Source of the DNA: Streptomyces panaciradicis | Lineage (GTDB): Bacteria; Actinomycetota; Actinomycetes; Streptomycetales; Streptomycetaceae | Assembly (NCBI RefSeq): GCF_023516615.1 | Contig: NZ_JAMGBF010000034.1 | Location: forward strand, 1 to 64,000 | DNA: 64,000 bases | Reading direction: 5' to 3' | Shown here: positions 47,868 to 57,233 of the stretch, piece by piece | Numbering within the stretch: the first letter of the stretch is position 1 | How the letters are laid out: every line of letters begins with the position of its first letter | Notes under the pieces: generated by a model | Told to the model about the DNA's origin: nothing | The model's database searches: none | Seen by the model: the letters and a program-made list of their open reading frames with translations, nothing else | Made by a program: the position numbers and the translations under genes

Positions 47868-47992
47868 CTTTCTGTCGGGCCCGCGGGTCAGCCTTTCTGT
47901 CGGGCCCGTGGGTCAGCCTTTCTGTCGGGCCCGTGGGTCAGCCTTTCTGTCGGGCCCGTGGATCAGCCTTTCTGTCGGGCCCGTGGATCAGC
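47868..47992. repeat. Five tandem 25-bp repeats
   Basis: Unit CTTTCTGTCGGGCCCGTGGG followed by TCAGC occurs five times in exact 25-bp register, with single-base variants (first copy CGCGGG; last two GTGGATCAGC). Each contains the palindrome CGGGCCCG. The stop codon of the leftward SnoaL-RidA gene lies in the last unit. The period is not a multiple of three and no gene covers the rest. Confidence 0.92.
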
Positions 47993-48794
47993 CGACGACG
48001 GCCACCGCGTCCACCTCCACCAGCACCCCCTCCCGCACCAGGCGCGCCACCACCGTCGTCCGGGCCGGAAGCGGGTCGCAGTCGGCGAAGAACTCCCGGT
48101 AGACGGCGTTGAATTCGGCGAAGTGGGCGCGGTCGGCCAGGTAGCAGGTGCAGCGCACGATCGAGCGGCGGTCGCCGACCACGGCCTCGACGTTGGCGAG
48201 CACCCGGCGCGCCTGGTCGGCGAACGCCTCCGGCATCGCGTGGGTGACCGGGTGCAGGGGCCCCTGGCCGGAGGTGAACAGGAAGGGGCCGGTGCGCACG
48301 CCCTGCGACAGCGGCGGTTCGGTGCCGTCGGAGAAGCGGACGAAGGGCGCCGCGTCGGTGCGCACGCGCTGCGGGCCGCCGCCGAAGGGCAGCACGAGGG
48401 TGCGGGTGGCGAGCAGCCAGGTACCGTCGGCGGCCCTGCGGAAGCCGTCCTCGTAGTGGCCCACCTGGTACGGCGGCCCGGCGGGCAGGATGCCGCCCGG
48501 GTGCCCGTCCATGCGGTACGTCGTGAAGTACGAGGTCGCCGTCGCCGTGTCCGGACCGGTCACGGTGACCCGGATGTTGGACATCACCCGGCGCGAGAGC
48601 CGGTCGGCCGGACGGGCGCCGAAGTACGTCCGCAGCGCGTCCCGCCCCTCGATCCGCCGCCGCCCCTCCGGCCACCGCCAGACCCCGTCCTCGGTGAACA
48701 GCTCGGCCACGGCGGCCGGTTCACCGAGATCGAGACGGTGGACGAAGTCGAGGATCAGGCGCTCGCAGGCGCGCTCGGCGAGAAGGTTCTCCAT
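47988..48794 (-). CDS. SnoaL-like / RidA-like two-domain fusion protein
   Basis: 268 aa. Residues about 1-128 are an NTF2/SnoaL-like domain (LDLGEPAAVAELFTEDGVWRW; GHYEDGFRRAADGTWLLATRTL). Residues about 145-268 are a Rid/YjgF domain (PLSQGVRTGPFLFTSGQGPLHP; QARRVLANVEAVV; PARTTVV with the conserved Arg; LVEVDAVAVV). The Rid part may deaminate reactive imines. The fusion is unusual to me. No clear ribosome site before ATG 48794. It is downstream of, and same strand as, the MBL gene 54 bp away. Confidence 0.85.
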   Translation of the reverse strand: MENLLAERACERLILDFVHRLDLGEPAAVAELFTEDGVWRWPEGRRRIEGRDALRTYFGARPADRLSRRVMSNIRVTVTGPDTATATSYFTTYRMDGHPGGILPAGPPYQVGHYEDGFRRAADGTWLLATRTLVLPFGGGPQRVRTDAAPFVRFSDGTEPPLSQGVRTGPFLFTSGQGPLHPVTHAMPEAFADQARRVLANVEAVVGDRRSIVRCTCYLADRAHFAEFNAVYREFFADCDPLPARTTVVARLVREGVLVEVDAVAVVG

Positions 48795-48848
48795 GAACAG
48801 GTATTCATACGGGGTCGACGGCCGCCTGCGTCACCGTATTACTAGGCG

Positions 48849-49880
48849 TCATACAGCCACGTAGGTCACCGGATCGCTCCCCGGCACCGCCTCCGCCCGG
48901 CCCAGCTTCACCAGCCGCCGCAGATGGGCCTCCGCCTCCGAGACCGCGATGTTCCGTGATCCGTAGGGGATCTGCTCCCAGGGCCGGTTCCACTCCATGC
49001 GCTCGGCGAGCTGCCAAGGGGTGAGGGGCGCGGCGAGCAGGCCGAGAATCCCGGTGAGGCGCTCCTCATGATGGGCGAGCAACTCCCGCACACGGCCGGG
49101 CCCGTCGGTGAAGGCGTGCTGGTGGGCCGGGAGCACCTCGGCGGGGGCGAGCCGGCCGACGCGTTCGAGGGAGTCGAGGTAGTCGCCGAGCGGGTCGGTG
49201 ACCGTGGCGTCGTCCGGGTCCTCGTAGAGGCCGATGTGCGGGGTGATCTCGGGAAGCAGGTGGTCCCCGGAGAACAGACGCCCGTGGCCCGGCAGCCGGG
49301 AGGGGTGCTCCTCCTCCAGGTGCAGGCAGACGTGGCCGGGGGTGTGCCCGGGCGTCCAGATCGCGCGCAGCCGCCGCCCCGGCAGGTCGAGCAGTTCGCC
49401 GGGGACGATCTCACGGTCGGGCAGGGCGGGCGAGAAGCCGGGCAGTGCGGTGGCGCGCGGGTCGGGGTCGCGCAGGGGAGCGATGTGCTCCTCCGGGGCG
49501 CCGGCGGCCATGAGCTTGGTGGTCATGTAGGTGAACCAGCGGCCGGGCCGGGTCTCACGGGTGCGCCGGACGATCGCCGTGTCGGCGGCATGCATCGCGA
49601 TCCAGGCACCGGAGGCCTCGCGCACCTTGCCCGACAGGCCGTGGTGGTCGGGGTGGTGATGGGTGATCACGACACCGTGAATCTCCGAGACGTCGGTACC
49701 GCAGGCGCGCAGCCCCTCCGCCAGCACGGACCAGGCGTCCGGGTCGTCCCAGCCGGTGTCGATCAGGACGGGTCCCCGGCCGGTGTCGACGACGTACACC
49801 AGCGTGTGCCCGAGCGGGTTGTCCGGAATGGGCACCCGAACGGACCGTATCCCCCCGCCATGATCGAACGTCTCCGCCAT
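48849..49880 (-). CDS. MBL-fold metallo-hydrolase with C-terminal winged helix
   Basis: 343 aa, ATG 49880 behind GGAGGGCAG. The metallo-beta-lactamase motif HHHPDHHG spans 74-81, with further ligands in PGHTPGHVCLH, SGDHLLP and PAHQHAF. Residues about 270-343 (LTPWQLAERM...SEAEAHLRRLVKLGRAEAV) form a winged-helix-like tail, as in LACTB2-like hydrolases. Substrate probably an acyl thioester or similar. Divergent from the aldehyde dehydrogenase gene with a KstR-like box between them. Confidence 0.88.
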   Translation of the reverse strand: MAETFDHGGGIRSVRVPIPDNPLGHTLVYVVDTGRGPVLIDTGWDDPDAWSVLAEGLRACGTDVSEIHGVVITHHHPDHHGLSGKVREASGAWIAMHAADTAIVRRTRETRPGRWFTYMTTKLMAAGAPEEHIAPLRDPDPRATALPGFSPALPDREIVPGELLDLPGRRLRAIWTPGHTPGHVCLHLEEEHPSRLPGHGRLFSGDHLLPEITPHIGLYEDPDDATVTDPLGDYLDSLERVGRLAPAEVLPAHQHAFTDGPGRVRELLAHHEERLTGILGLLAAPLTPWQLAERMEWNRPWEQIPYGSRNIAVSEAEAHLRRLVKLGRAEAVPGSDPVTYVAV

Positions 49881-49915
49881 CTGCCCTCCGCTCCACGGCC
49901 ATTGCCCACTATAAC

Positions 49916-49929
49916 TAGAACTGGTATCA
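49916..49929. promoter_or_regulatory. KstR-like operator between MBL and aldehyde dehydrogenase genes
   Basis: TAGAACTGGTATCA matches TNNAACNNGTTNNA with one change (GTA for GTT), the same change as in the thiolase-proximal box. It lies 36 bp upstream of the MBL start and 37 bp upstream of the aldehyde dehydrogenase start, so it could control both. Confidence 0.6.
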
Positions 49930-49965
49930 GTTTCTGAAACACCGTCAGAAACGAGGGCAGTGGTG

Positions 49966-51423
<1,458 letters not shown>

Positions 51424-51429
51424 GCGCTC

Positions 51430-51663
51430 ATGGGGGACCGCTGGCACGTCGAGGTCGACCGTTCCGTGTGCATCGGCTCGGCCCAGTGCGTCCACCGGGC
51501 CGAGGGCGCCTTCCGGCTGGACTCCGCGATGCAGTCCCATCCGGTGGAGCCGGAGACGGACGCCAACGAGCGGGTGCTGGAGGCCGCGGAGAATTGTCCG
51601 GTGGAGGCCATCGTGATCACGCTGACAGGGAGCGGGGAGGCGGTGTTCCCGCCCGAGGAGTGA
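51430..51663 (+). CDS. 3Fe-4S ferredoxin (P450 redox partner type)
   Basis: 77 aa. Cluster ligands are Cys14 and Cys20 in CIGSAQC and Cys56 in NCPVEAI; the position of a fourth Cys is Ser17, so a 3Fe-4S cluster is predicted. This is the Streptomyces P450-partner type. It is 6 bp downstream of the aldehyde dehydrogenase. No P450 is adjacent; the nearest is the CYP125-like gene at 34-35 kb, which shares the KstR-like operator. Confidence 0.92.
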   Translation: MGDRWHVEVDRSVCIGSAQCVHRAEGAFRLDSAMQSHPVEPETDANERVLEAAENCPVEAIVITLTGSGEAVFPPEE

Positions 51664-51716
51664 GGGTTACGCTCCAGCGGTCGTCGTAGGAACGATCAAC
51701 GAGCGGGGCGGGACAC

Positions 51717-52580
51717 GTGCGCAAGGCCGAGGCCAAGGAGCTGATCCGACAGGCGGGCGAGGCGTGGGAGGCCGGGGAGTGGCTGCGCGCCGCGGACCTC
51801 TACGAGCGGGTGCTCGGCCAGTTCCCGGACGTCGGGCCGAGCGCGGTGTGGTGGTACGACGCCGCGCTCGCCCACAAGTTCCTGCGCAACTGGGCGAAGG
51901 CGTACGAGCTCGGGCGCGAGGCCGCCGCCCGTGCCCCGCGCGGCGAGGGCGATCCCGCCTACTGGAACCTCGGCATCGCGGCGACGATCCAGCGCGACTG
52001 GGCGACCGCCCGCGACGCCTGGGCCGGTTTCGGCATCGAACTCCCGGACGGCGAGGGCGAGATCACGGGTTCCTTCGGGCACGCGTGCGTCCGGCTCGAC
52101 ACCGGCGGCGAGCGCGAGGTCGTGTGGATCGAGCGGCTGTGCCCGACGCGGGGACGGGTGGTCAACGTGCCCGTCACGGGCGGTCGGCGGTACGGCGAGA
52201 TCGTCGTGCACGACGGTGAGCCCAAGGGGGAGCGGATCGTCGACGGCACGACCTACCCCGTCTTCGACGAGCTGCTGCTGTTCGAGGCCTCCGAGCTGCC
52301 CACCCTGGAGGTCACCGTGGCGGCCGGCGAGCCGGACGATCTGCGGGCCCTGCTGGAGCTGTTCGGCGAGCACGGCTACGGCGCCGAACCCGCGAGCAGC
52401 GTCCGCATGCTCTGCGCCTGCTGCAGCGAGGGCACCCATCAGCAGGAGCGGAGCGTCCCGGCGGGCGCCCAGACGGTGTCCCTGGCGGCCCCGGAGGAGG
52501 ACGCGCGGAAGCTGCTCGCGCGATGGGCGGAGGAAGCGGCTGTCGGACGCAGTTGGAGTGGGCTGGCGCCGGTCGGCTGA
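51717..52580 (+). CDS. Tetratricopeptide-like protein, unknown function
   Basis: 287 aa from GTG 51717. The N-terminal about 110 residues form helical TPR-like pairs (AGEAWEAGEWLRAADLYERVLGQFPDVG; NWAKAYELGREAAARAPRGEGDPAYWNLGIAA). The C-terminal half is beta-rich with VWIERLCPTRGRVVNVP and a Cys cluster MLCACCSEG that could bind metal. I recognise no catalytic family. Same strand as the ferredoxin gene, 53 bp downstream. Confidence 0.78.
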   Translation: MRKAEAKELIRQAGEAWEAGEWLRAADLYERVLGQFPDVGPSAVWWYDAALAHKFLRNWAKAYELGREAAARAPRGEGDPAYWNLGIAATIQRDWATARDAWAGFGIELPDGEGEITGSFGHACVRLDTGGEREVVWIERLCPTRGRVVNVPVTGGRRYGEIVVHDGEPKGERIVDGTTYPVFDELLLFEASELPTLEVTVAAGEPDDLRALLELFGEHGYGAEPASSVRMLCACCSEGTHQQERSVPAGAQTVSLAAPEEDARKLLARWAEEAAVGRSWSGLAPVG

Positions 52581-52675
52581 GGCTTCGGGTGAGGGTCCGG
52601 ACGGGGTTCTCGAACAGCCCCTCGCACACCCCCCCAACGCCCCCCCCACGCCCCCCGGCACACCCCCGCGGGCCT

Positions 52676-53641
52676 TCAGCCCCGTGCCGTGAAGGCCGCC
52701 TGCCCGCGCAGGGCGGGGACGAGTTCCGCCACCCGTTCCAGCTGCTCGCGCTGGGAGCGCAGGTCGAGGGTGGCGAGCCGGAGGACGAGGTGGCGGGCGC
52801 CGGCGGTCACGTACCGCTCCAGTTGGCGGGCGACGTGCTCGGTGGGGCCCGCGACGAGCGCCTGGATCTTCTCCAGCTCCTCGAGCGGCATGCCGTACAC
52901 GGTCCGGGCGTAGTCCTCCAGGGCGTGGCGGCCGCCGGAGGCGTCCGCGCCGACGTGGACCGTGACGAAGAGCGCCGGGGTGACGTCCCCGGCCGTCCGT
53001 CCGGCGCCGGCCGCGGCCCGGTGGACGGCGGCGAGGCCGGACGCGTAGTCGGCCGGGTCGGGCGGGTAGGGCAGCCAGCCGTCGTACAGGCGGCCGGTGC
53101 GATCCAGCGCCGCGGGTGCCGCGCCGCCGAGCCAGACGGGCGGCCCGCCGGGCCGCGACGGACGGGTGGCGGGTGGGATGCCGGTGACGTGGATCAGGTC
53201 GCCGTGGAAGGAGTCGGCGCCGTTCCACACCGCCCGCCACAGCGCGACGGTTTCGTCGAGGCGGGCGAAGCGGCGGGGCCAGGGCACCTCGGACAGGTCG
53301 TAGAGGGGGCGCCCGAAGCGGCCGGGGAAGCCCGCGCCGACGGTCACGACGAGCCGGCCGCCGGACAGCAGGTCGACCGAGGCCAGGGACTGCGCCGCCT
53401 GGACCGGCCGGCGCAGGAACGGCAGCAGCGCGGCCGTCCCCAGGGTCACCGCCCCGGTCACCGGCGCGAGCGCGGCCAGCATGGTCAGCGCCTCGATGCG
53501 GGGGCTGATCAGGGAGTCGTTGACGAAGAGCGAGGAGAACCCCAGGTCCTCGGCCCGGCGGCCGAAGGCGATCAGCTCGCGCGGGTCGCCGTCCGCGCCC
53601 CACTGCGCGGTCGAGGTCGGAAGCAGTACGCCGATGTCCAT
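52676..53641 (-). CDS. LLM-class (luciferase-like) flavin/F420-dependent oxidoreductase
   Basis: 321 aa from ATG 53641. MDIGVLLPTSTAQWGADGDPRELIAFGRRAEDLGFSSLFVNDSL, then LASVDLLSGGRLVVTVGAGFPG, is the luciferase-like barrel. VWLGGAAPAALDRTGRLYDGWLPYPPDP is the second conserved block. The TIGR03560/TIGR03854-like pattern allows F420 or FMN. Divergent from the XRE regulator, with a perfect palindrome in the 87-bp promoter gap. Confidence 0.88.
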   Translation of the reverse strand: MDIGVLLPTSTAQWGADGDPRELIAFGRRAEDLGFSSLFVNDSLISPRIEALTMLAALAPVTGAVTLGTAALLPFLRRPVQAAQSLASVDLLSGGRLVVTVGAGFPGRFGRPLYDLSEVPWPRRFARLDETVALWRAVWNGADSFHGDLIHVTGIPPATRPSRPGGPPVWLGGAAPAALDRTGRLYDGWLPYPPDPADYASGLAAVHRAAAGAGRTAGDVTPALFVTVHVGADASGGRHALEDYARTVYGMPLEELEKIQALVAGPTEHVARQLERYVTAGARHLVLRLATLDLRSQREQLERVAELVPALRGQAAFTARG

Positions 53642-53677
53642 GCCGCAGATGCTCACGCCCGGCGGGACACGGCGACA

Positions 53678-53693
53678 ATTCCCCGCGGGGAAT
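53678..53693. promoter_or_regulatory. Perfect palindrome ATTCCCCGCGGGGAAT (putative XRE operator)
   Basis: A 16-bp perfect palindrome midway between the divergent oxidoreductase and XRE genes. A closely related site with the same flank (GGGGAATGGCC) occurs at 54949-54964. Confidence 0.75.
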
Positions 53694-53728
53694 GGCCCGG
53701 TGTCCCGCGCCCCGGGTACAACGGGGCC

Positions 53729-54484
53729 GTGGACTTCCCCAGCGCCCTGCGCGAACGCCGGACCCGCCGTCGTATCAGCCAGCTCGACCTGGCGCTGAAG
53801 GCGGGCACCACCCAGCGGCACCTCAGCTTCATCGAGTCCGGCAGGTCCGTGCCCGGGCGGAACATGGTCGTACGGCTGGCCGAGTCGCTGGAACTGCCGC
53901 TGCGGGAGCGCAACGAACTGCTGCTCGCCGCCGGGTACGCGCCCGCCTACGCGGAGAGCTCGCTCGACGACCCCGTGCTGGCCCCCGCCCGTGCCGCGAT
54001 CGAGCACATCCTGCGCGGACACGAGCCGTATCCGGCGGTCGTGGTGGACCGGCGCGGTGACCTGGTCGCGGCCAACGGCGCGTTCGGCCTGATCACCGAG
54101 GGAGCGGCCGCCGAGCTGGTGGCCCCGGGGGCCAACGCCTACCGTCTCGCGCTGCACCCCGACGGACTCGCTCCCCGCATCCGCAACCTCGCCGAATGGG
54201 CACGGCACATCCTGGTACGGCTCGACCACCTGCCGGAGCTGCGCGCCGAACTGGCTTCATACGTACCGGAGTTGGAGCCGTCGGCGGGTCAGCTCGGCTT
54301 CGCGGTGCCGTTGCGTCTGGCGTCGTCGTACGGCGAACTGCGCCTGATGACGACCGTCACGACCTTCGCGACGGCCGTCGACGTGACGCTCGCCGAGCTG
54401 AAGCTGGAGGCGTTCCTGCCGGCCGACCCGGCGACCGCCGACGCGTTGCGCCGGGCGGCCGCTCAGGCGCCCGGGAACATGTAG
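53729..54484 (+). CDS. XRE-family regulator with MmyB-like ligand-binding domain
   Basis: 251 aa from GTG 53729. HTH: RRRISQLDLALKAGTTQRHLSFIESGRSVPGRNMVVRLAESLELP (about 13-58). The C-terminal about 170 residues (YPAVVVDRRGDLVAANGAF...NAYRLALHPDGLAPRIRNLAEWARHIL) match the MmyB-like ligand-binding PAS-like domain, thought to bind fatty-acid-like ligands. It probably controls the divergent oxidoreductase and the SnoaL gene through the shared palindrome. Its 3' end overlaps the SnoaL gene end by 22 bp. Confidence 0.9.
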   Translation: MDFPSALRERRTRRRISQLDLALKAGTTQRHLSFIESGRSVPGRNMVVRLAESLELPLRERNELLLAAGYAPAYAESSLDDPVLAPARAAIEHILRGHEPYPAVVVDRRGDLVAANGAFGLITEGAAAELVAPGANAYRLALHPDGLAPRIRNLAEWARHILVRLDHLPELRAELASYVPELEPSAGQLGFAVPLRLASSYGELRLMTTVTTFATAVDVTLAELKLEAFLPADPATADALRRAAAQAPGNM

Positions 54485-54885
54485 TCGGTGCGGATCAGGC
54501 CGTCGTCGTCGAGTACGAGGACGTCCAGGCCGCCGCCCATCACGTCCCCGGTCGCGGTGGACACCGCCTCCCAGCCCAACTTGACCGTCTCGCGCAGCCG
54601 TACGGCGTCGCCACGGGCCCGGAAGGTGAACCCCTCCTTCTCGACGAACCGTTCGTGGCTGCGGGCCACCCGGTTCTCGATGGCGTCGTGACCGTGGGCC
54701 TCCAGGGTGCTGTGACCGAAGCCCAGCCCCGCCGCGATCTCCCGGATCTCCACCGGCGGCTGGAGGATGTGGACGCCGTCCCGCGCCCACAGCCCCTCGA
54801 TCGCCGCGCGCCGTTCGGCGGCGTCCGCCACGTTCCACTGCGCGATGTAGCGCCGGGCCAGATCCTGTGGATCGATCTCCCTCAT
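54463..54885 (-). CDS. SnoaL-like (NTF2-fold) protein
   Basis: 140 aa, ATG 54885 behind GAGGAGAGG. RRYIAQWNVADAAERRAAIEGLWARDGVHILQP is the typical helix-rich opening of SnoaL-like proteins, followed by conserved beta-strands to IRTDYMFPGA. Catalytic identity is not readable. It has an XRE-type palindrome about 65 bp upstream, so it probably belongs to the same regulon as the divergent oxidoreductase. Confidence 0.85.
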   Translation of the reverse strand: MREIDPQDLARRYIAQWNVADAAERRAAIEGLWARDGVHILQPPVEIREIAAGLGFGHSTLEAHGHDAIENRVARSHERFVEKEGFTFRARGDAVRLRETVKLGWEAVSTATGDVMGGGLDVLVLDDDGLIRTDYMFPGA

Positions 54886-54948
54886 GTGCCTCTCCTCGCC
54901 GACCGGTTCGCTTCGCATCGATCCTGCGGCGAGCGGTGTCCGCCGCCA

Positions 54949-54964
54949 ATTCCCGCCGGGGAAT
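54949..54964. promoter_or_regulatory. Second XRE-type palindrome ATTCCCGCCGGGGAAT
   Basis: It differs from the 53678 site only in the centre and keeps the outer ATTCCC/GGGGAAT and the downstream GGCC. It lies 64-79 bp upstream of the SnoaL-like gene. Confidence 0.65.
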
Positions 54965-54992
54965 GGCCGCATGAGGGCCGATGGCGCGGGCC

Positions 54993-55622
54993 CTACGGCT
55001 CCTGGTGCGGATCGGTCAGGTCGATCAGGCGGCACACCGTCTCGATGTCGATCTTCACCTGGGCGATCGACGCCCGGCCCGAGAGCCAGGTGATCAGCGC
55101 CGAGTGCCAGGTGTGCTCGATGACCCGGACCGCGGAGAGCTGTTCGGGCGTCGGGTCGGCCTGCCCCATCGCGTCCAGGATGATCACCGTCGTCTGACGG
55201 GAGACCTGGTCGACCTCCGGCGAGACGCTGCGGTCGGCGAAGGTGAGCGCGCGGACCATGGCGTCGGCCAGGTGCGGCTCGCGCTGCAGCGCGCGGAAGG
55301 CCCGCATCAGGGTCTCCGCGACCCGCTCGGCGGCCGTCTCGCCCTGCGGCGGCTTCTTCCGCAGCGTGCCGTGCATGTGCTCCAGCTGGTCCTGCATCGT
55401 GGCGACCAGCAGATGGATCTTGGACGGGAAGTAGCGGTACAGCGTGCCCAGGGCCACCTGGGAGGACTCGGCGACCTCCCGCATCTGCACGGCGTCGAAA
55501 CCGCCCCGGCTGGCGAGCTGCGCGCTCGCGTGCAGGATGCGCCGACGACGGGCCTCCTGCCGCTCGGTGAGGGGCGAGGAGGACGTCCGCGCGGTGGCGT
55601 CTGGCTTGGCTTCCGCAGGCAT
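54993..55622 (-). CDS. kstR: KstR-like TetR-family regulator
   Basis: 209 aa, ATG 55622. The HTH region QEARRRRILHASAQLASRGGFDAVQMREVAESSQVALGTLYRYFPSKIHLLVATM closely follows mycobacterial KstR as I remember it, and the remainder (FADRSVSPEVDQVSRQ; VIEHTWHSALITWLSGRAS) also fits. KstR represses cholesterol-catabolic genes and is released by steroid-CoA intermediates. A perfect KstR-type box lies 143 bp upstream, suggesting autoregulation. The gene_symbol is by similarity only. Confidence 0.82.
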   Translation of the reverse strand: MPAEAKPDATARTSSSPLTERQEARRRRILHASAQLASRGGFDAVQMREVAESSQVALGTLYRYFPSKIHLLVATMQDQLEHMHGTLRKKPPQGETAAERVAETLMRAFRALQREPHLADAMVRALTFADRSVSPEVDQVSRQTTVIILDAMGQADPTPEQLSAVRVIEHTWHSALITWLSGRASIAQVKIDIETVCRLIDLTDPHQEP

Positions 55623-55764
55623 GGGTCCCGTTCCGTGACACTCGGTGAGGGCTGGTGATCGGACCGGGCACGGCAAGGGCTCGGCCGTGGCGCGAATCAC
55701 CTGATCCACTGCTCACAGTGCCCTTACCTGCCGGTAGATTCAGAGCCTCCTGGACGATCAAGTC

Positions 55765-55778
55765 TGAAACTTGTTCTA
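55765..55778. promoter_or_regulatory. Perfect KstR-type operator TGAAACTTGTTCTA
   Basis: This matches TNNAACNNGTTNNA at every conserved position. It lies between the divergent KstR-like gene (143 bp from its start) and the GT4 gene (54 bp from its start). Confidence 0.75.
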
Positions 55779-55832
55779 GATTAGCGTCCCGGCGTAATCT
55801 CGCGGGACAATGCATGCAGAAGGGGGCCCAGA

Positions 55833-57233
55833 GTGACCGCTGAGGCCAGTCAGGCCGGTCCCCAGGAGGACCTGGCCGCCGACGGCGGGCGACCGCTCGA
55901 CATCGCGCTCCTCACCTATAAAGGGAACCCGTTCTGCGGCGGACAGGGCGTCTACGTCCGCCACCTCTCCCGCGAGCTGGCCCGCCTCGGCCACCGCGTC
56001 GAGGTCATCGGCAGCCAGCCGTACCCCGTCCTCGACGAGGGCTACGACGGACTGACCCTGACCGAGCTGCCGAGCCTCGACCTCTACCGCTCGCCCGACC
56101 CCTTCCGCACCCCGGCGCGCGACGAGTACCGCGACTGGATCGACGCCCTCGAGGTCGCCACGATGTGGACCGGCGGCTTCCCCGAACCGCTCACCTTCTC
56201 CCTGCGCGCCCGCCGCCATCTGCGCGCCCGGCGCGGCGAGTTCGACGTCGTGCACGACAACCAGACCCTGGGATACGGCCTGTTGGGGGACGTGGGCGCC
56301 CCCCTCGTCACCACCATCCACCACCCCATCACCGTCGACCGGCAGTTGGAGCTGGACGCCGCCGAGAACTGGCAGCAGCGGATGTCCAAGCGCCGCTGGT
56401 ACGCCTTCACCCGCATGCAGAAGCGCGTCGCGCGCCGGCTGCCGTCCGTGCTCACCGTCTCCGGCACCTCCCGCGCCGAGATCGTCGACCACCTCGGCGT
56501 CCGCGAGGACCGTATCCACGTGGTCCACATCGGCGCCGACACCGACCTGTTCTCGCCGGACGCGTCGGTCCCCGTCGTCCCGGGCCGGATCGTGACGACG
56601 TCCAGCGCGGACGTCCCCCTCAAGGGCCTGGTCTTCCTCGTCGAGGCCCTGGCGAAGGTGCGCACCGAGCACGCCGGCGCCCACCTGGTCGTCGTCGGCA
56701 AGCGGCCCACCGAGGGGCCCGTCGCGCAGGCGATCGAGCGCTACGGCCTCGAAGGCGCCGTCGACTTCGTCAAGGGCATCTCGGACGCCGAACTGGTCGA
56801 CCTGGTCCGCTCGGCGGAGGTCGCCTGCGTGCCGTCCCTCTACGAGGGCTTCTCCCTGCCGGCCGCCGAGGCCATGGCCACCGGGACACCGCTCGTCGCC
56901 ACGACCGGCGGGGCGATCCCGGAGGTCGCCGGAACCGACGGCGAGACCTGCCTCGCGGTGCCGCCGGGCGACGCGGGTGCGCTGGCCGCCGGGCTGAGCC
57001 GGCTGCTGGGCGACGCGGAACTGCGGACACGCCTCGGCCGGGCGGGCCGGGAGCGGGTGCTGCGGCACTTCACCTGGGCGCGGGCCGCGGAAGGCACCGT
57101 GGCCCGCTACCGCGAGGCGATCGCCGGGTCCTCCGGCAGGCTTCCCGGCCGCACCGCGGCCGCGCAGGGCGTCGAGTCCACGCCCCCCACACCCGACACC
57201 GGCGTCTATTCCGAAAGCAGGGCCACGTGCTGA
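55833..57233 (+). CDS. Glycosyltransferase family 4
   Basis: 466 aa from GTG 55833 behind AAGGGGG. LLTYKGNPFCGGQGVYVRHLSRELARLGHRVEVIG is the donor/acceptor-fold opening, and PSLYEGFSLPAAEAMATGTPLVATTGGAIPEV is the GT4 nucleotide-sugar signature with the E(x7)E motif. The first gene of a three-gene operon with a methyltransferase and an alpha-barrel protein, all overlapping. The partnership resembles actinobacterial glucan-methylation loci, but the product is unknown. A KstR-type box lies 54 bp upstream. Confidence 0.9.
   Translation: MTAEASQAGPQEDLAADGGRPLDIALLTYKGNPFCGGQGVYVRHLSRELARLGHRVEVIGSQPYPVLDEGYDGLTLTELPSLDLYRSPDPFRTPARDEYRDWIDALEVATMWTGGFPEPLTFSLRARRHLRARRGEFDVVHDNQTLGYGLLGDVGAPLVTTIHHPITVDRQLELDAAENWQQRMSKRRWYAFTRMQKRVARRLPSVLTVSGTSRAEIVDHLGVREDRIHVVHIGADTDLFSPDASVPVVPGRIVTTSSADVPLKGLVFLVEALAKVRTEHAGAHLVVVGKRPTEGPVAQAIERYGLEGAVDFVKGISDAELVDLVRSAEVACVPSLYEGFSLPAAEAMATGTPLVATTGGAIPEVAGTDGETCLAVPPGDAGALAAGLSRLLGDAELRTRLGRAGRERVLRHFTWARAAEGTVARYREAIAGSSGRLPGRTAAAQGVESTPPTPDTGVYSESRATC

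Noticed and set aside
47868..47992. CRISPR array at the 25-bp repeats
   Set aside because: The repeats are directly abutting without spacers, and no cas gene is present.
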